The translations under genes were made by a program, and so were the position numbers. Of a stretch of 64,000 nt of DNA, positions 63,140 through 64,000 are shown piece after piece. Position 1 is the stretch's first letter. Every line of letters begins with the position of its first letter. The DNA lies in the NCBI RefSeq assembly GCF_023897065.1, contig NZ_JAMHIV010000014.1:124001-188000 (forward strand). Direction: 5' to 3'. The stretch comes from Crossiella sp. SN42 (GTDB taxonomy: Bacteria > Actinomycetota > Actinomycetes > Mycobacteriales > Pseudonocardiaceae). The notes below the pieces were generated by a model. That model had not been told where the DNA came from. It saw only the letters and a list, made by a program, of their open reading frames with translations, and did not search any database.

Positions 63140-64000
63140 TGCCAATTCCATTGCTGGTCATCGGGGTTGGGGCTTTGATCGGTGCCGGGGGCGCGGCCGG
63201 GGCCAGTATGTGGTCCATTGACACGCCGCGGCCGGAAGGTATTCGCGGGGATCAGATCTACAAGTGGTTCCAGGAAGGCAAGGGGCCTGGGCCGGGGATC
63301 TCGCCCATTCAGCAGACCTGGGACAAGGTCGGCAAGCAGTACGACGAGGTTCGGGGGCTGGTGGAGAAGGTCATCCGGGACTCGCACGGGGTGTGGGAGG
63401 GCAAGGCGGCGGATGCGGCGCGGCAGCAGTTCAGTCCGCTGGCCGCGTTCGCCGATCACGCCAAGGCGATGGCCGGGGCGACGTCCAAGGCCGTTGGTCA
63501 GCAGGGCACTGACTGGTTCGGGTGCAAGAACCAGTTGAAACCGGTGCCGACGGATCCGCCGCAGAACAACCTGGCGAACAAGCTGAACCCGTTCTCCACC
63601 AACCTCGACGCGGAGATCGAGAAGTTCAAGGCCGCGACCGGGGACAATCAGCGGGTTTATGCCGGGTATGGCGTGCGCACGGACGGCAACGTGCAGTCGT
63701 TGCCGACCTGGATGACGCCGCCGGAGGTCAGCGGTGATGTCTCCGTGGTCAAGCCGGGCGGTCCCGGCGGCCCGGGTGGACCCGGTGGCCCTGGCGGGCC
63801 CGGTGGTCCCGGTGGCGGAGGCGGTGGCTTCCAGGGCGGGCAGGGCGGCGGTTTTGGGCAGTTCGGCGGCGGTGGCGGCGGGGGTGGCTTCGGCGGCGGG
63901 ACTGGCGGCGGCGCCGGTGGCGGTGCTGGTGGCGGTGGCGGCGGTGCCGGTGGTGGCGGGACCGGTCAGGTGCCGATCGGTGTGGTGCCGGGGCCGATCG
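63139..64000 (+). CDS. PPE/WXG-like protein with glycine-rich tail (runs off the window)
   Basis: The frame starts at ATG 63139, overlapping the lipoprotein stop (TGATG), and is open to the window end: 287 residues so far. The N-terminal region has one hydrophobic segment (LLVIGVGALIGAGGAAGAS) and a helical domain with SHGVWEGKAADAARQQFSPLAAF, a WxG-like motif. After residue 205 the chain becomes almost pure glycine with Pro, Phe and Gln: PGG repeats, then GGGF and GGG. This resembles ESX-secreted PPE-like proteins with low-complexity tails. The C-terminus is unknown. Confidence 0.75.
   Translation, partial: MPIPLLVIGVGALIGAGGAAGASMWSIDTPRPEGIRGDQIYKWFQEGKGPGPGISPIQQTWDKVGKQYDEVRGLVEKVIRDSHGVWEGKAADAARQQFSPLAAFADHAKAMAGATSKAVGQQGTDWFGCKNQLKPVPTDPPQNNLANKLNPFSTNLDAEIEKFKAATGDNQRVYAGYGVRTDGNVQSLPTWMTPPEVSGDVSVVKPGGPGGPGGPGGPGGPGGPGGGGGGFQGGQGGGFGQFGGGGGGGGFGGGTGGGAGGGAGGGGGGAGGGGTGQVPIGVVPGPI

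Overview
The window is high-GC actinobacterial chromosome. GTG, TTG and ATG starts are frequent, and neighbouring genes often overlap by ATGA, GTGA or TGATG. Family content (fabD-fabH-acpP-fabF beside a FasR-type PucR regulator, DUF3145, DUF3052, DUF3558, DUF1707, DUF397 with an XRE regulator, a WXG/PPE-like locus) points to the order Pseudonocardiales, a Crossiella/Saccharothrix-like relative by impression only. The genus cannot be fixed from the sequence.

Layout. 1-636: gene-poor G/T-rich DNA with a phased array of seven GACCGGTC-centred repeats. 637-4917: a small membrane protein, then a leftward marR-tetR-DHA2 exporter operon (the exporter carries a C-terminal MarR-like domain), then a membrane protein. 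5246-26009: an exopolysaccharide region of the Wzx/Wzy type. It holds the initiating sugar-phosphate transferase, nucleotide-sugar modification enzymes (C-methyltransferases, nucleotidyltransferase, deacetylase, epimerases, aminotransferase, acetyl/acyltransferases), several glycosyltransferases (one fused to a methyltransferase), a Wzz-like protein, a Wzy-like ligase/polymerase, a Wzx flippase and a GH6 lipoprotein. 26147-30717: a DsbA-CcdA thiol relay, a 164-bp palindromic element, and envelope or unknown proteins. 30759-35614: the type II fatty-acid operon fabD-fabH-acpP-fabF with its probable activator fasR. 35803-46129: an exported TAP-like peptidase, a CmpX-like channel, a phytase-like propeller, an FMN riboswitch with a PnuX riboflavin transporter, an exported M14 peptidase, aceE, DUF3052 and ahpE.

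46179-about 58700 is an accessory island next to tRNA-Val(UAC). A large serine recombinase gene runs into the tRNA gene on the opposite strand, so its last residues are antisense tRNA. The island also has XRE and GntR regulators, a TraB/FtsK-like DNA translocase, several tiny proteins, and four small proteins that look like serine-resolvase catalytic domains without the catalytic serine. It ends in an AT-richer part with a WhiJ-like XRE/DUF397 pair and orphan genes. It resembles an actinomycete integrative conjugative element, but I see no Rep protein and could not find the right attachment site.

58725-64000 returns to chromosome-like sequence: a LuxR-type regulator, a small secreted protein with a very strong terminator, a membrane-anchored helix-turn-helix-like protein, and a WXG-like / DUF3558 lipoprotein / glycine-rich PPE-like locus that runs off the window.

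The most novel points are the set of catalytically degenerate resolvase-like proteins in the island, the recombinase/tRNA overlap, the methyltransferase-glycosyltransferase fusion with an internal ribosome-binding site, the palindromic element that supplies stop codons to two convergent genes, and the phased repeat array at the left edge.
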